Notes under the pieces: model-generated | Told to the model about the DNA's origin: nothing | Databases searched by the model: none | The model's input: only the letters and a program-made list of their open reading frames with translations | Assembly: GCA_944322715.1 (NCBI GenBank) | Contig: CALUPT010000004.1 | Span: 124,001 to 188,000 of the forward strand | Source of the DNA: an uncultured Bacteroidales bacterium | GTDB taxonomy: Bacteria > Bacteroidota > Bacteroidia > Bacteroidales > UBA932 | Length of the DNA stretch: 64,000 bases | Direction of reading: 5' to 3' | In this document: positions 46,986 through 54,929 of the stretch, piece after piece | Position numbering within the stretch: position 1 is the first letter of the stretch | How the letters are laid out: each line of letters opens with the position of its first letter | Program-made: the position numbers and the translations under genes

Positions 46986-47786
46986 CTATAATAAGTTCTC
47001 ATTCTGCCGTTCCTTTCCGAGGATGAAGCCCGGGTCAAGATATTTCTCCGACAGTTCCGAAACCGCCGCCTCATCCTCCTCCGAAAGCAGACAGACCGGC
47101 ATCTCCGGCACGGAACCGGAATGCCAGTCCATCAGAGAGATGGACTCATCGAAGAATCTGGCGGCGAGCCAGGAAGCCAGAGAACTGATATCCGGGAACA
47201 TTCCGGGTGAAGAATCTTCAAGTTTCCACCTCAGATTACAGACCCTCTGACGCACGGATTCGACACCCTTGCGATGCAGTTTCCGCGGAGATGGGGTGAT
47301 AGCCCGGGACATGGCATCGATATCCACATCATACATCAGTGTACCGTGCACTATACTGGCCCCTCCCACTGTGTAGAAAGCATTCCCGGACACCTTCATT
47401 CCATCGACAGATATGTCGTTCCTGCCGGATGCTTCCGCCGCAAGTCCCGCTTCACAGAGAGCACCGGACATCATTCCCAAATATCTTGTGAAAGCCTGCA
47501 TTGCATCCGGCCCGGGCGAAATATACGACACCATCAGGTTCCCCCTGTCCGCATATACACAGCCCCCTCCGCTTTTTCTGCGGACTATATTCACTCCGTT
47601 ATCGCTGCACCAGTCGAGATTCACCTCGGCAGACATTATCTGATTCCTTCCGAAAATGACGGTAGGCGCGACATTCCAGAAAAAGACCGACTCCTGACAG
47701 GGCAGTTCCCTGGCCACATATTCTTCTGCAGCCAGATAGAAAACAAGCGGCCTGTCGGTCCGTGTCGGAAATAATATCTGCGTCAT
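46986..47786 (-). CDS. lplA: Lipoate-protein ligase A
   Basis: Enzyme of 266 residues that attaches free lipoate to apo-H protein using ATP. Start at ATG 47786 (MTQILFPTRTDRP); six residues upstream would also be open but lie within the predicted promoter distance. Motifs VRRKSGGGCVY (about 68-78), GRNDISVDGMKVSGNA with the catalytic Lys131, and GTLMYDVD are seen. The C-terminal lid domain is reduced (about 70 residues). As the first gene of the glycine cleavage operon it makes the system independent of de novo lipoylation. Confidence 0.93.
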   Translation of the reverse strand: MTQILFPTRTDRPLVFYLAAEEYVARELPCQESVFFWNVAPTVIFGRNQIMSAEVNLDWCSDNGVNIVRRKSGGGCVYADRGNLMVSYISPGPDAMQAFTRYLGMMSGALCEAGLAAEASGRNDISVDGMKVSGNAFYTVGGASIVHGTLMYDVDIDAMSRAITPSPRKLHRKGVESVRQRVCNLRWKLEDSSPGMFPDISSLASWLAARFFDESISLMDWHSGSVPEMPVCLLSEEDEAAVSELSEKYLDPGFILGKERQNENLL

Positions 47787-47801
47787 ATTGCAAAATTCTT
47801 T

Positions 47802-47875
47802 CAAATTTAAGAAACTGTTTTGAAATTTCTGCTAATATGCGAAGATATTATTGACAATCTTAAGACAATTGTCAA
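47802..47875 (-). promoter_or_regulatory. Promoter and candidate operator of the glycine cleavage operon
   Basis: The -7 element TAAATTTG (47809-47802) is 16 bases before the lplA start. An inverted repeat TTGACAAT (47851-47858) and ATTGTCAA (47868-47875), spaced 9 bases, lies about 55-78 bases upstream of the predicted start. No glycine riboswitch fold is recognised in the leader. Confidence 0.55.
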
Positions 47876-47912
47876 GGAGAAGTATAAATCGGAAGGCGGG
47901 CAGACAGAAGAG

Positions 47913-48629
47913 TCAATATTCCCGGGGACCGAATATCATTGTCCCTATACGGACCATGGTGGAACCGTATTCCAAGGCTGTCCTGTAGTCTTCGGACATC
48001 CCGATTGACAGTTCCCTGAAATATTTCAGACGGCTGCCCTCCGCAGGAAACGCGGAGACAGCGGTACCAGCCAGACTGTCGAACAGTTTCCGTATCCTGC
48101 CGAAATCGGACCGGATCACCGTTTCATCATCGGTAAATGTCGCCATACCCATCAGACCGCAGAACCTCACATTCGGATAGGACTGCTCCCCGAGAAGAAT
48201 GTCGCGGATCTCATCTGCGGAAAATCCCTGTTTCGTCTGTTCGGCGGCTATATGACATTCGAGTAACACGTTTGTTATCCTGTCGTTGTCGCTACCCCAA
48301 CGGTCGATTGCCTGCAGGAGATGCAGAGAGTCGACAGACTGTACCAAAGAGACATACGGCAGCACTAACTTGAGTTTGTTGGTCTGCAGATGCCCTATGA
48401 AATGCCATTCTATATCGGGATATGCCGGAGTGCCATCGGGATTCCTCTCCTGTCCGAGTTCCGTGACCTTGGCATACAGTTCCTGGGGACGGCTCTCCGC
48501 AAAAATACGCTGATCGGCTCCGTAGGCCTCCCTGATCGCATCCGCCGGATGGAATTTGGAGACTGCCGCCAGTCTGACTCCTGACGGCAGTTCCTCTTTC
48601 AGTCTCCGTATGGTATCTCCGATATCCAT
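47913..48629 (-). CDS. yggS: YggS family PLP homeostasis protein
   Basis: PLP-binding protein of 238 residues with the fold-type III (alanine racemase-like) barrel. PLP Lys25 lies in LAAVSKFHP; FAESRPQEL (normally GENxxQE), WHFIGHLQTNK, SVDSLHLL, GLMGMATFTDD and the ELSIGMSEDYRTAL motif with VRIGTMIFGPREY at the end are canonical. It balances the free PLP pool in the cytoplasm and has no known catalysis. It starts 65 bases after yidC and shares no obvious operon with the gcv genes. Confidence 0.93.
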   Translation of the reverse strand: MDIGDTIRRLKEELPSGVRLAAVSKFHPADAIREAYGADQRIFAESRPQELYAKVTELGQERNPDGTPAYPDIEWHFIGHLQTNKLKLVLPYVSLVQSVDSLHLLQAIDRWGSDNDRITNVLLECHIAAEQTKQGFSADEIRDILLGEQSYPNVRFCGLMGMATFTDDETVIRSDFGRIRKLFDSLAGTAVSAFPAEGSRLKYFRELSIGMSEDYRTALEYGSTMVRIGTMIFGPREY

Positions 48630-48648
48630 TGTACCGTTATATCATCAT

Positions 48649-48669
48649 ATCCTTCGCTTCGCTAAGGAT
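48649..48669. repeat. Dispersed repeat copy between yggS and yidC
   Basis: ATCCTT-CGCTTCGCT-AAGGAT forms a small hairpin that belongs to the dispersed repeat family. It occupies the gap between the yidC stop and the yggS start. Confidence 0.65.
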
Positions 48670-48694
48670 AATATGGCCAATCCCGCAAGGAAGA

Positions 48695-50587
48695 TCAGCG
48701 TCTGCTGCGTTTGCGCTGCTCCTTGAGAGCCTGCTCCTGCATTTTCTGCGCTTCCTCCAGACGCTGCTGCCATTTGCTCTTTGGGAGCGGCTTGCCCTCG
48801 GTAGCGGCAAGCTGTGCATGTATCTTCTTTTCATCCACCACAAACCTGCGGACAAACCATGTCTGGAGCATTGTGATTATGTTGGAAAGGAGATAATAGT
48901 AACTCAATCCGCTGGAAAGGTTGTTACAGATGAAAAGCATCATTATAGGCATCAGCCATACGCTCATGAACTTCATCCCCGCCATATTCGGATCATTGGA
49001 CATCTGGCTTGAAGTCATCTTGGAATAGATGAACATGGATATGGCCATTAGCAGGGCAAACAGGGACACGTGGTCTCCGTAGAGAGGTATCCGGAACGGA
49101 AGGTCGAGGATGGAATCGTATGCACTCAGGTCATCGGCCCACAGGAAACTCTGCTGCCTCAGTTCGATGGATGCAGGGAAGAACCTGAACATCGCAAAGA
49201 GTATTGGGAACTGGAGCAGCATCGGGAGGCATCCGCCCATCGGGTTGATCCCGGCCCTTTTGTACAGGTTCATCATCGCCTGCTGCTTCTTCATCGCATC
49301 CTCCTGTCTCGGATACTTCTCGTTGAGCTTGTCCACCTCGGGCCTGATGACATTCATCTTGGCGGAAGATATGTACGACTTGATGGTCAGAGGGGACACT
49401 ACGAGTTTTATGAGAATCGTCATCAGAAGTATAATGATACCGTAGCTGCTGATGAACTTGCCGAAGAAATCGAAGCAAGGTATGATGGCTATGCGGCTTA
49501 TCCAGCCCACAAGCCAGCCTCCGAGCGGGATGATCTTCTCGTATTTCTGGTCATAGCTCCTGAGGGTCTTGAAATCATTCGGCCCGAAATAGAATTCGAA
49601 CGGTATCGTGACTCTGGAAGAATTGATGTCCAGATCGCTGCGCATCTTTGCAGAACAAGCCATGAGATCCCGCTGCGGGTCATCCTCATCATAGAACTTT
49701 ACCTTCAGATCCGTCGACGCGAAATCATTCCCGGCCCTCATGATGGCGGAGAAGAACTGCTGCTGGAACGCAAACCAGCTTACCCTCGCATCGATACGCT
49801 TGTCAGCGGACTTTCCCCTGCCGAGGTCATGGACCTTCTTGTCATCCGGAAAGCGGTAGTTGAGTTTGGAATACTGGAGCTCGTTGTTGTATCCTTTCTC
49901 AAGCCGCGGAATCACCACGCTCCAGTCTATGTCGAACATCGTGACGTTTCTCGGGATGACGGCCTGCATGCCGACGAACGACAGTTCGTTCCGCACCATA
50001 TAGCTTCCCGGAGCGAGGGTGTATTTCTGCTCGATGTATCCCCCTCCGGCGAAAGGCAGCCTCATCACAAGGGTGGAATCGGAACTCTCCGCGACATCGA
50101 AGACGAAGTTTTTCGTATTGATGCTCTCCCCGGCATACACCGTCACCCCATATTCGCTCATATCAGGCTTGATGAGATACAGTGCCGTGCTGTCGTATGT
50201 CATATAGTCCCGTATCAGTACGGAATACGGTTGGGCGCCCTGCGTAGTATATGTGACCTCCACCTTGTCATTGGACAGGGTGTAGAGGCTTGCCGTGGCG
50301 TTGCTCGCCACATTCAGCGCGGAATCCTTGTATATGGCGCGCTGGGGGGCCTTATGCCCCGGAGCCACTACGCTTGCTGTTCCGGCGGAATCCACTGCAT
50401 ACAGTTCGGGATGTTCTGCCCTGTATATGGAATCGGCCTTCATCTGCTCCCTCATCTGGACAAGCGCCAGGGAATCGAGCTGCGCCTGATATTCCGCCTG
50501 CTTTCTGTACTGCCTGGACTGGTACCACGAAAAACCGAAAAGTATTACACCTATAAGTATAAAACCGATTACCGAATTCTTATTCAT
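48695..50587 (-). CDS. yidC: Membrane protein insertase YidC
   Basis: Inner-membrane insertase/chaperone of 630 residues. An N-terminal transmembrane helix (SVIGFILIGVILFGFSW) is followed by the large periplasmic beta domain (about 100-380, with YSKLNYRFPDDKKVHDLG) and the conserved core with helices at about 385-580 (GIIILLMTILIKLVVSPLTIKSY, GGCLPMLLQFPILFAMFRFF, WLMPIMMLFICNNLSSGLSYYYLLSN). The tail is basic (KEQRKRSRR). It inserts respiratory and other membrane proteins, alone or with SecYEG. It lies 14 bases after the DUF349 gene and may be co-transcribed. Confidence 0.96.
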   Translation of the reverse strand: MNKNSVIGFILIGVILFGFSWYQSRQYRKQAEYQAQLDSLALVQMREQMKADSIYRAEHPELYAVDSAGTASVVAPGHKAPQRAIYKDSALNVASNATASLYTLSNDKVEVTYTTQGAQPYSVLIRDYMTYDSTALYLIKPDMSEYGVTVYAGESINTKNFVFDVAESSDSTLVMRLPFAGGGYIEQKYTLAPGSYMVRNELSFVGMQAVIPRNVTMFDIDWSVVIPRLEKGYNNELQYSKLNYRFPDDKKVHDLGRGKSADKRIDARVSWFAFQQQFFSAIMRAGNDFASTDLKVKFYDEDDPQRDLMACSAKMRSDLDINSSRVTIPFEFYFGPNDFKTLRSYDQKYEKIIPLGGWLVGWISRIAIIPCFDFFGKFISSYGIIILLMTILIKLVVSPLTIKSYISSAKMNVIRPEVDKLNEKYPRQEDAMKKQQAMMNLYKRAGINPMGGCLPMLLQFPILFAMFRFFPASIELRQQSFLWADDLSAYDSILDLPFRIPLYGDHVSLFALLMAISMFIYSKMTSSQMSNDPNMAGMKFMSVWLMPIMMLFICNNLSSGLSYYYLLSNIITMLQTWFVRRFVVDEKKIHAQLAATEGKPLPKSKWQQRLEEAQKMQEQALKEQRKRSRR

Positions 50588-50601
50588 CTCCTGTCTTCCT
50601 A

Positions 50602-52413
50602 TTATTCCTCATCTCCTATGGATCTTATACGCGTCTCGAGATCCTTCAGCTCTTTCTTCGACTGTTCTATCTTCTCCTGCATCTGTCTGATGAGAGGCTC
50701 CGAATTCTTGGACATGGCGAAGAAGCCTATATTGTTCTCGTATGTGACAATATCCTGTTCGAGCTGGTTGTACTTCTGTATGAGCCTTTCCTTTTCGCTC
50801 TTTGGAGCCTTTGCATAGTGGCTCTTGCGGACCTTGGCTGCATCAGGGAACCTGGCGTTTATGGCATCCTTGTATGCCTGCGCCACATTGTCCTTTTCCT
50901 TGAAAGGCACGAAACCTATCTCCTGCCATCTCTGCATGAACGACTCGAGAGCCTCGTGATCCCTCGTTTCATCTCCGGTCGGCTGATATGCCTCGATCTC
51001 CGCAATCAGTTTCTGCTTGGCCTTGAGATTGCCGTAGAAATTATTCTCCGGCTTCACGTTCCTGTCCCTCTCGTTGAAGAACTCATCGCAGGCAGCGCGG
51101 AAACGTTTCCACAACTGTTCGGATTTCTTGCGCGGTACGGCTCCTATCTCCTTCCACTGTTTCTGGAGATTGATGAACTGGTCGGTAGCCTTTTTCCACT
51201 CGGTGCTGCCCTTCAGGGCCTCTGCCGCCTCGCACAGGGAAATCTTCTTCGCCATATTGGCGTTCATGCTGTCCTTATAGTCGGTATAGAACTCCCTTTT
51301 GCGTCCGTAGAACCTGTCGCAGGCAGCACGGAACCTGTCATATATCTTCTGGTTCTCTTTCCTTGTGGCAAAACCGATTGTCCTCCACTGTTTCTGGATA
51401 TCCTCGATCTCCTTCGAACAGGCATTCCATTCCGCGGAACTCTTTATCTCCCTGTCCGCAATCTCCTCTACCTTCCCGCACAGGACGGTCTTGGCGGCAA
51501 GATTCTCCACCTGCTTCTCCTTCTGCTCCTCGAAATATGCCTGGTATTTCCTGTTGATCACGGCAGTGGCGGCCTTGAAGCGGTCCCATATCTCTTCACG
51601 GTACTGCTTGGCCACAGGACCGTACTCCTTCCACTGTTCATGCAGCTTCTGCAGCTCCTTGAAAGCCTCCACAATGTTCTCGTTCTCCGCCAGCTTCTCT
51701 GCCATCTCGCAGAACTTCTCCTTCACCTCCAGATTCTTCCTGAAATCCAGGTCCCGGAGTTCGCGGTTGATCTTGACCATGTCGTAGAACTGCTCCACGT
51801 ACAGCTGGTATGTGTCATTGATGTTCCTGTAGTTCTGGACCGGAACCGGGCCTATGGACCTCCAGCGGTCCTGTATCTCCCTGAATGCAGGAAAAGTGGC
51901 GTTCACATCCTCCTGCTTCTCCACAAGCGCCTTGAGATCGGCTATCACGGCCTCCTTCTTCGCAAGGTTCTCTTCCCTCTCCTGCTCCTGACGGGCATTG
52001 TACTCCGCCCTCTCTTTCTTATAGGTATTGTAATACGTCTTGAAACCGTTCTCTATCTCCGTGAAAGCATCCTCCGGAACAGCATCTCCCGCCTCGGCCT
52101 TCTCCTTGGCCAGCCTCTTGTAGAAAGCCGTCCTTATGGCCTCCGCTTCCTTGTTCATCTTCATCCTTTCCGCGTTCCTGCCCAGCTCCTCGAACAGCGA
52201 GACAAGTTCGGCAAGGGTCTTCTCCGAATAGTTCGCCACAGGCGCAGACGGCTCCCCCGTCTCTTCCATATCCGCAGTTATGGGAGCATCGTCCTGTACA
52301 TCAGCGGTTTCAGCCGCGACAGCCTCTTCCGTCGCCGATGTATTCTCCATAGTTGAAGGCTCTTCTGTAACATCCGGTACATTTGCAGCATCCCGGATAA
52401 TCTCATCACTCAT
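50602..52413 (-). CDS. DUF349 tandem-repeat protein
   Basis: Highly charged coiled-coil protein of 603 residues with an acidic low-complexity N-terminus (about 1-65). Five DUF349-like repeats are seen, marked by RWRSIGPVP, QWKEYGPVA, QWRTIGFAT, QWKEIGAVP and RWQEIGFVP with about 75-80 residues between them. A C-terminal coiled coil follows. DUF349 proteins are large cytoplasmic helical proteins in Bacteroidota and Actinobacteria; function is unknown. The gene precedes yidC by 14 bases and is divergent from trmD. Confidence 0.9.
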   Translation of the reverse strand: MSDEIIRDAANVPDVTEEPSTMENTSATEEAVAAETADVQDDAPITADMEETGEPSAPVANYSEKTLAELVSLFEELGRNAERMKMNKEAEAIRTAFYKRLAKEKAEAGDAVPEDAFTEIENGFKTYYNTYKKERAEYNARQEQEREENLAKKEAVIADLKALVEKQEDVNATFPAFREIQDRWRSIGPVPVQNYRNINDTYQLYVEQFYDMVKINRELRDLDFRKNLEVKEKFCEMAEKLAENENIVEAFKELQKLHEQWKEYGPVAKQYREEIWDRFKAATAVINRKYQAYFEEQKEKQVENLAAKTVLCGKVEEIADREIKSSAEWNACSKEIEDIQKQWRTIGFATRKENQKIYDRFRAACDRFYGRKREFYTDYKDSMNANMAKKISLCEAAEALKGSTEWKKATDQFINLQKQWKEIGAVPRKKSEQLWKRFRAACDEFFNERDRNVKPENNFYGNLKAKQKLIAEIEAYQPTGDETRDHEALESFMQRWQEIGFVPFKEKDNVAQAYKDAINARFPDAAKVRKSHYAKAPKSEKERLIQKYNQLEQDIVTYENNIGFFAMSKNSEPLIRQMQEKIEQSKKELKDLETRIRSIGDEE

Positions 52414-52451
52414 AGTATTGGAGTTTGAATGTTCATAAATATTCCAGCCTG

Positions 52452-52459
52452 CAAATATA
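52452..52459 (-). promoter_or_regulatory. -7 element of the DUF349-yidC transcript
   Basis: TATATTTG on the minus strand, 39 bases before the DUF349 start. The -33 half (TTTC-like) is weak. Confidence 0.5.
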
Positions 52460-52466
52460 TGATTTT

Positions 52467-52497
52467 TTCGTGAAAAACTGATAAAATGCTATTTTTG
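52467..52497 (+). promoter_or_regulatory. Promoter of trmD
   Basis: TTCG (52467-52470) and TATTTTTG (52490-52497) are 19 bases apart. The start at 52553 is preceded by GGAGGGG, the best Shine-Dalgarno sequence in this part. Confidence 0.65.
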
Positions 52498-52552
52498 CAG
52501 GCATAAAAATATGCCGGAGACAATAATGTCCCGGAATGAAAACGGAGGGGAA

Positions 52553-53230
52553 ATGAGAATAGACATCATAACGGTCGTACCGGAACTGCTGGAAAGTCCG
52601 CTGGGACATTCGATTGTAGGCAGGGCCATCCGAAAAGGCATAGTGGAGATCCATGTCCACAATCTCAGGGAATACGGCAAAGGGCCGAGACAGCAGGTGG
52701 ATGACTACAGCTACGGCGGGGATGCGGGAATGGTAATGATGGTCGAACCTATATACAGAATGATAGAGAGGCTGAAAGCCGAGAGGGAATACGACGAGAC
52801 AATCTACATGTCCCCGGACGGGGAGACTTTCACCCAGGGGATGGCAAACGAACTGTCCCTGAAAGAGAATATCATCATACTCTGCGGTCATTACAAGGGA
52901 GTGGACCAGAGGGTTAGGGATCATCTGATAACCAGGGAGATAACAGTCGGGGACTATGTCCTGAGCGGAGGGGAGATCCCTGCGGCCATCGTGGCCGATG
53001 CCATTGTGAGGCTGCTGCCGGGAGCCATAACGGATGAGACATCGGCTTTGAGCGACTGCTATCAGGATGGACTGCTTTCCCCGCCCATATATACAAGACC
53101 GGCAGAATTCAACGGCTGGAAGGTGCCGGATGTGCTCCTGAGCGGTAATCCCAGACTGATCCGGGAGTGGCAGGATGAGCAGGCAATAGAACGGACGAAA
53201 AAATTAAGGCCAAAACTTTTGTCGGAATAA
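52553..53230 (+). CDS. trmD: tRNA (guanine37-N1)-methyltransferase
   Basis: SPOUT-class methyltransferase of 225 residues that methylates G37 next to the anticodon and keeps the reading frame. The start at 52553 ([21 protein letters not shown]) follows GGAGGGG; an earlier in-frame ATG at 52511 would add 14 residues unlike the family. The SAM-binding deep knot is seen in [25 protein letters not shown] and the [11 protein letters not shown] segment; [24 protein letters not shown] is canonical. It stands alone, unlike the rpsP-rimM-trmD-rplS operon of other bacteria. A terminator-ended leader follows. Confidence 0.97.
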   Translation: MRIDIITVVPELLESPLGHSIVGRAIRKGIVEIHVHNLREYGKGPRQQVDDYSYGGDAGMVMMVEPIYRMIERLKAEREYDETIYMSPDGETFTQGMANELSLKENIIILCGHYKGVDQRVRDHLITREITVGDYVLSGGEIPAAIVADAIVRLLPGAITDETSALSDCYQDGLLSPPIYTRPAEFNGWKVPDVLLSGNPRLIREWQDEQAIERTKKLRPKLLSE

Positions 53231-53261
53231 TTTGTTTTTATAAAAAAACTGTTTATATTTG
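53231..53261 (+). promoter_or_regulatory. Promoter of the candidate RNA at 53266
   Basis: TTTG (53231-53234) and TATATTTG (53254-53261) are exactly 19 bases apart, the ideal Bacteroidota spacing, directly after the trmD stop. Confidence 0.8.
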
Positions 53262-53265
53262 CAGA

Positions 53266-53440
53266 GTGTTACAACAAAAGCATGGTTTGGTTAAAAATCA
53301 TAAGCGAATTTGAAAGATTACGTTAAACAATAGAATTTTTATTTCTAATATCTAACCACTACTAATTAATTATCCAAATCGGGATACACACACTACTAAC
53401 TAACCAGAAACGCCCCGCAGTGATTGTGGGGCGTTTTTTC
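53266..53440 (+). ncRNA. Candidate small RNA or attenuated leader
   Basis: About 170 untranslated bases lie between an ideal promoter and a perfect terminator. No reading frame with a ribosome site is seen. The 5' segment GGTTTGGTTA (53285-53294) can pair with either of two downstream segments ending TAACC (near 53361 and 53402), and ACTACTAA occurs twice. It may be an independent small RNA or a leader controlling the ATPase gene at 53468. The family is not recognised. Confidence 0.5.
53408..53439 (+). terminator. Rho-independent terminator upstream of the ModF-like gene
   Basis: Perfect 9-bp arms AAACGCCCC (53408-53416) and GGGGCGTTT (53428-53436) with an 11-base loop are followed by a T run. 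It lies 29 bases before the ATPase start, so transcription from 53266 must end or read through here. Confidence 0.9.
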
Positions 53441-53467
53441 AGAAATGCGATTCGACAAGGTAACGAC

Positions 53468-54895
53468 ATGGGACATCTGATTGAATTAAGGGACAGGACA
53501 GCGCCGAATCCGTACAGAAGGCTGCGCGAACCGGTCAACTTCACTTTGGACAAAGGCGAACATCTGGCAGTCATCGGTCCGAACGGTGCCGGGAAAAGCA
53601 TCTTCATCGACATGCTGTCAGGGTCAGCCGACATAAGGCAGATAAAGTTCAGGGATGCTTTCAGCCTGACAGGTTCCGCTTTCTATCATCAGCAGAGATG
53701 GAATTCGCAGGATGCGGATTCCGCACCCTCCGTCCGGGAAGTGCTCGACAGGACATGCGGCAGCCTCCCGGGAGGGAATGCGGGAAAGGCGGACATGACG
53801 GAACATATCTTCCGGCTGTTGGAGATAGGGCCGATGCTCGACAGCAAGACGGTAATGCTGTCCAGCGGAGAACTCAGGAAGCTGCAGCTTGCGGCCGCAC
53901 TTGCATCCTGCCCCGAGATTCTCATAATAGACAACCCGTATATTGGGTTGGACGTTTCAGCAAGACAGACAATGGACAGCATGCTCTCGGATCTGGCGGC
54001 AGATGGACATGTCCGGATAATCCTTGTAGTCAACAAGACGGGAGATATACCGCCGTTCATTACGCATGTCCTGACTGTCAATGACATGGCTGTCGGCAGA
54101 AAGGTTCCGGCCCCGGAGTTCCGCGCCGCAGAGAAGGAATCCGTCCGCTCCGGTAAGGCCGCCGGCCGCCTGTCCCCCGGCAAGCGCAGGGCAATACTTG
54201 AACTTCCATACAGCGGACACGACTACAACGCATCCGTCGTGGCGGACCTGAGGAATGTCAGTATCAGATACGGCGGCCGGACCATTCTCGACAGTCTGGA
54301 CTGGAAAATCCTGAACGGGGAAAAATGGGCCCTGTGCGGAGAAAACGGCAGCGGCAAAAGCACCCTGCTGAGCCTGATATGCGCAGACAATCCGCAGTCA
54401 TACGCCTGCGACATTACCCTGTTCGACAGGAAACGAGGAAGCGGGGAAAGCATCTGGGACATAAAAAGACACATAGGGTATGCAAGCCCTGAAATGTACA
54501 GGGCGTTTCTTCTGCACATGCCGGCTATCGGGATTGTGGCCGGCGGACTGTCCGACACTGCGGGCATTTGCGGAAAACCGACGGAAGAGCAACTGGCCAT
54601 CAGCAGTTTCTGGATGGACATATTCGGCATAGGACAACTCAGGAACCGTTTTTTCACCGACCTGTCGAGCGGAGAACAGCACCTGTGCCTGCTGGCAAGG
54701 GCCTTTGTAAAGGATCCGGAACTCCTGATTCTGGATGAACCCCTCCACTGCCTCGATGACAGGAACAGGGAACTTGCGAAGGAAATCATTGCGACATTCT
54801 GCCTGCGCAGGAACAAGACCCTGATCATGGTGTCGCACTACGAAGAGAATTTCCCGGATATCATGGACCACCGGCTCACGCTATCCCGTCATTGA
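53468..54895 (+). CDS. ModF-like tandem ABC ATPase
   Basis: Soluble protein of 475 residues with two ABC ATPase domains and no membrane part, like ModF/PhrA. Domain 1: Walker A GPNGAGKS, signature LSSGELRK, Walker B IIDNP. Domain 2: Walker A GENGSGKST, signature LSSGEQHL, Walker B LILDEP. In domain 1 the catalytic Glu after Walker B is Asn, so that site is probably not catalytic. Start ATG at 53468 gives MGHLIELRDR; the frame is open upstream through the terminator, so an upstream start is excluded. Such ATPases may act in a transporter with unknown partner or in stress response. Confidence 0.88.
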   Translation: MGHLIELRDRTAPNPYRRLREPVNFTLDKGEHLAVIGPNGAGKSIFIDMLSGSADIRQIKFRDAFSLTGSAFYHQQRWNSQDADSAPSVREVLDRTCGSLPGGNAGKADMTEHIFRLLEIGPMLDSKTVMLSSGELRKLQLAAALASCPEILIIDNPYIGLDVSARQTMDSMLSDLAADGHVRIILVVNKTGDIPPFITHVLTVNDMAVGRKVPAPEFRAAEKESVRSGKAAGRLSPGKRRAILELPYSGHDYNASVVADLRNVSIRYGGRTILDSLDWKILNGEKWALCGENGSGKSTLLSLICADNPQSYACDITLFDRKRGSGESIWDIKRHIGYASPEMYRAFLLHMPAIGIVAGGLSDTAGICGKPTEEQLAISSFWMDIFGIGQLRNRFFTDLSSGEQHLCLLARAFVKDPELLILDEPLHCLDDRNRELAKEIIATFCLRRNKTLIMVSHYEENFPDIMDHRLTLSRH

Positions 54896-54929
54896 AACAG
54901 GATGCCCGCAGGCATTCCGTGTCCGGTAC

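Noticed and set aside
47787-47912. Glycine riboswitch upstream of the gcv operon
   Set aside because: The leader downstream of the -7 element is only about 10 bases, too short, and no tandem aptamer sequence is seen.
49070-50818. 582-codon open frame on the plus strand
   Set aside because: It is antisense to yidC and lacks a signal, domain or ribosome site; its length follows from the codon bias of yidC.
50818-52356. 512-codon open frame on the plus strand
   Set aside because: Antisense to the DUF349 gene; leucine-rich composition is a mirror of the K/E-rich coiled coil.
53420-53467. Upstream start of the ModF-like gene
   Set aside because: It would begin inside the terminator stem; ATG 53468 is the first after it.
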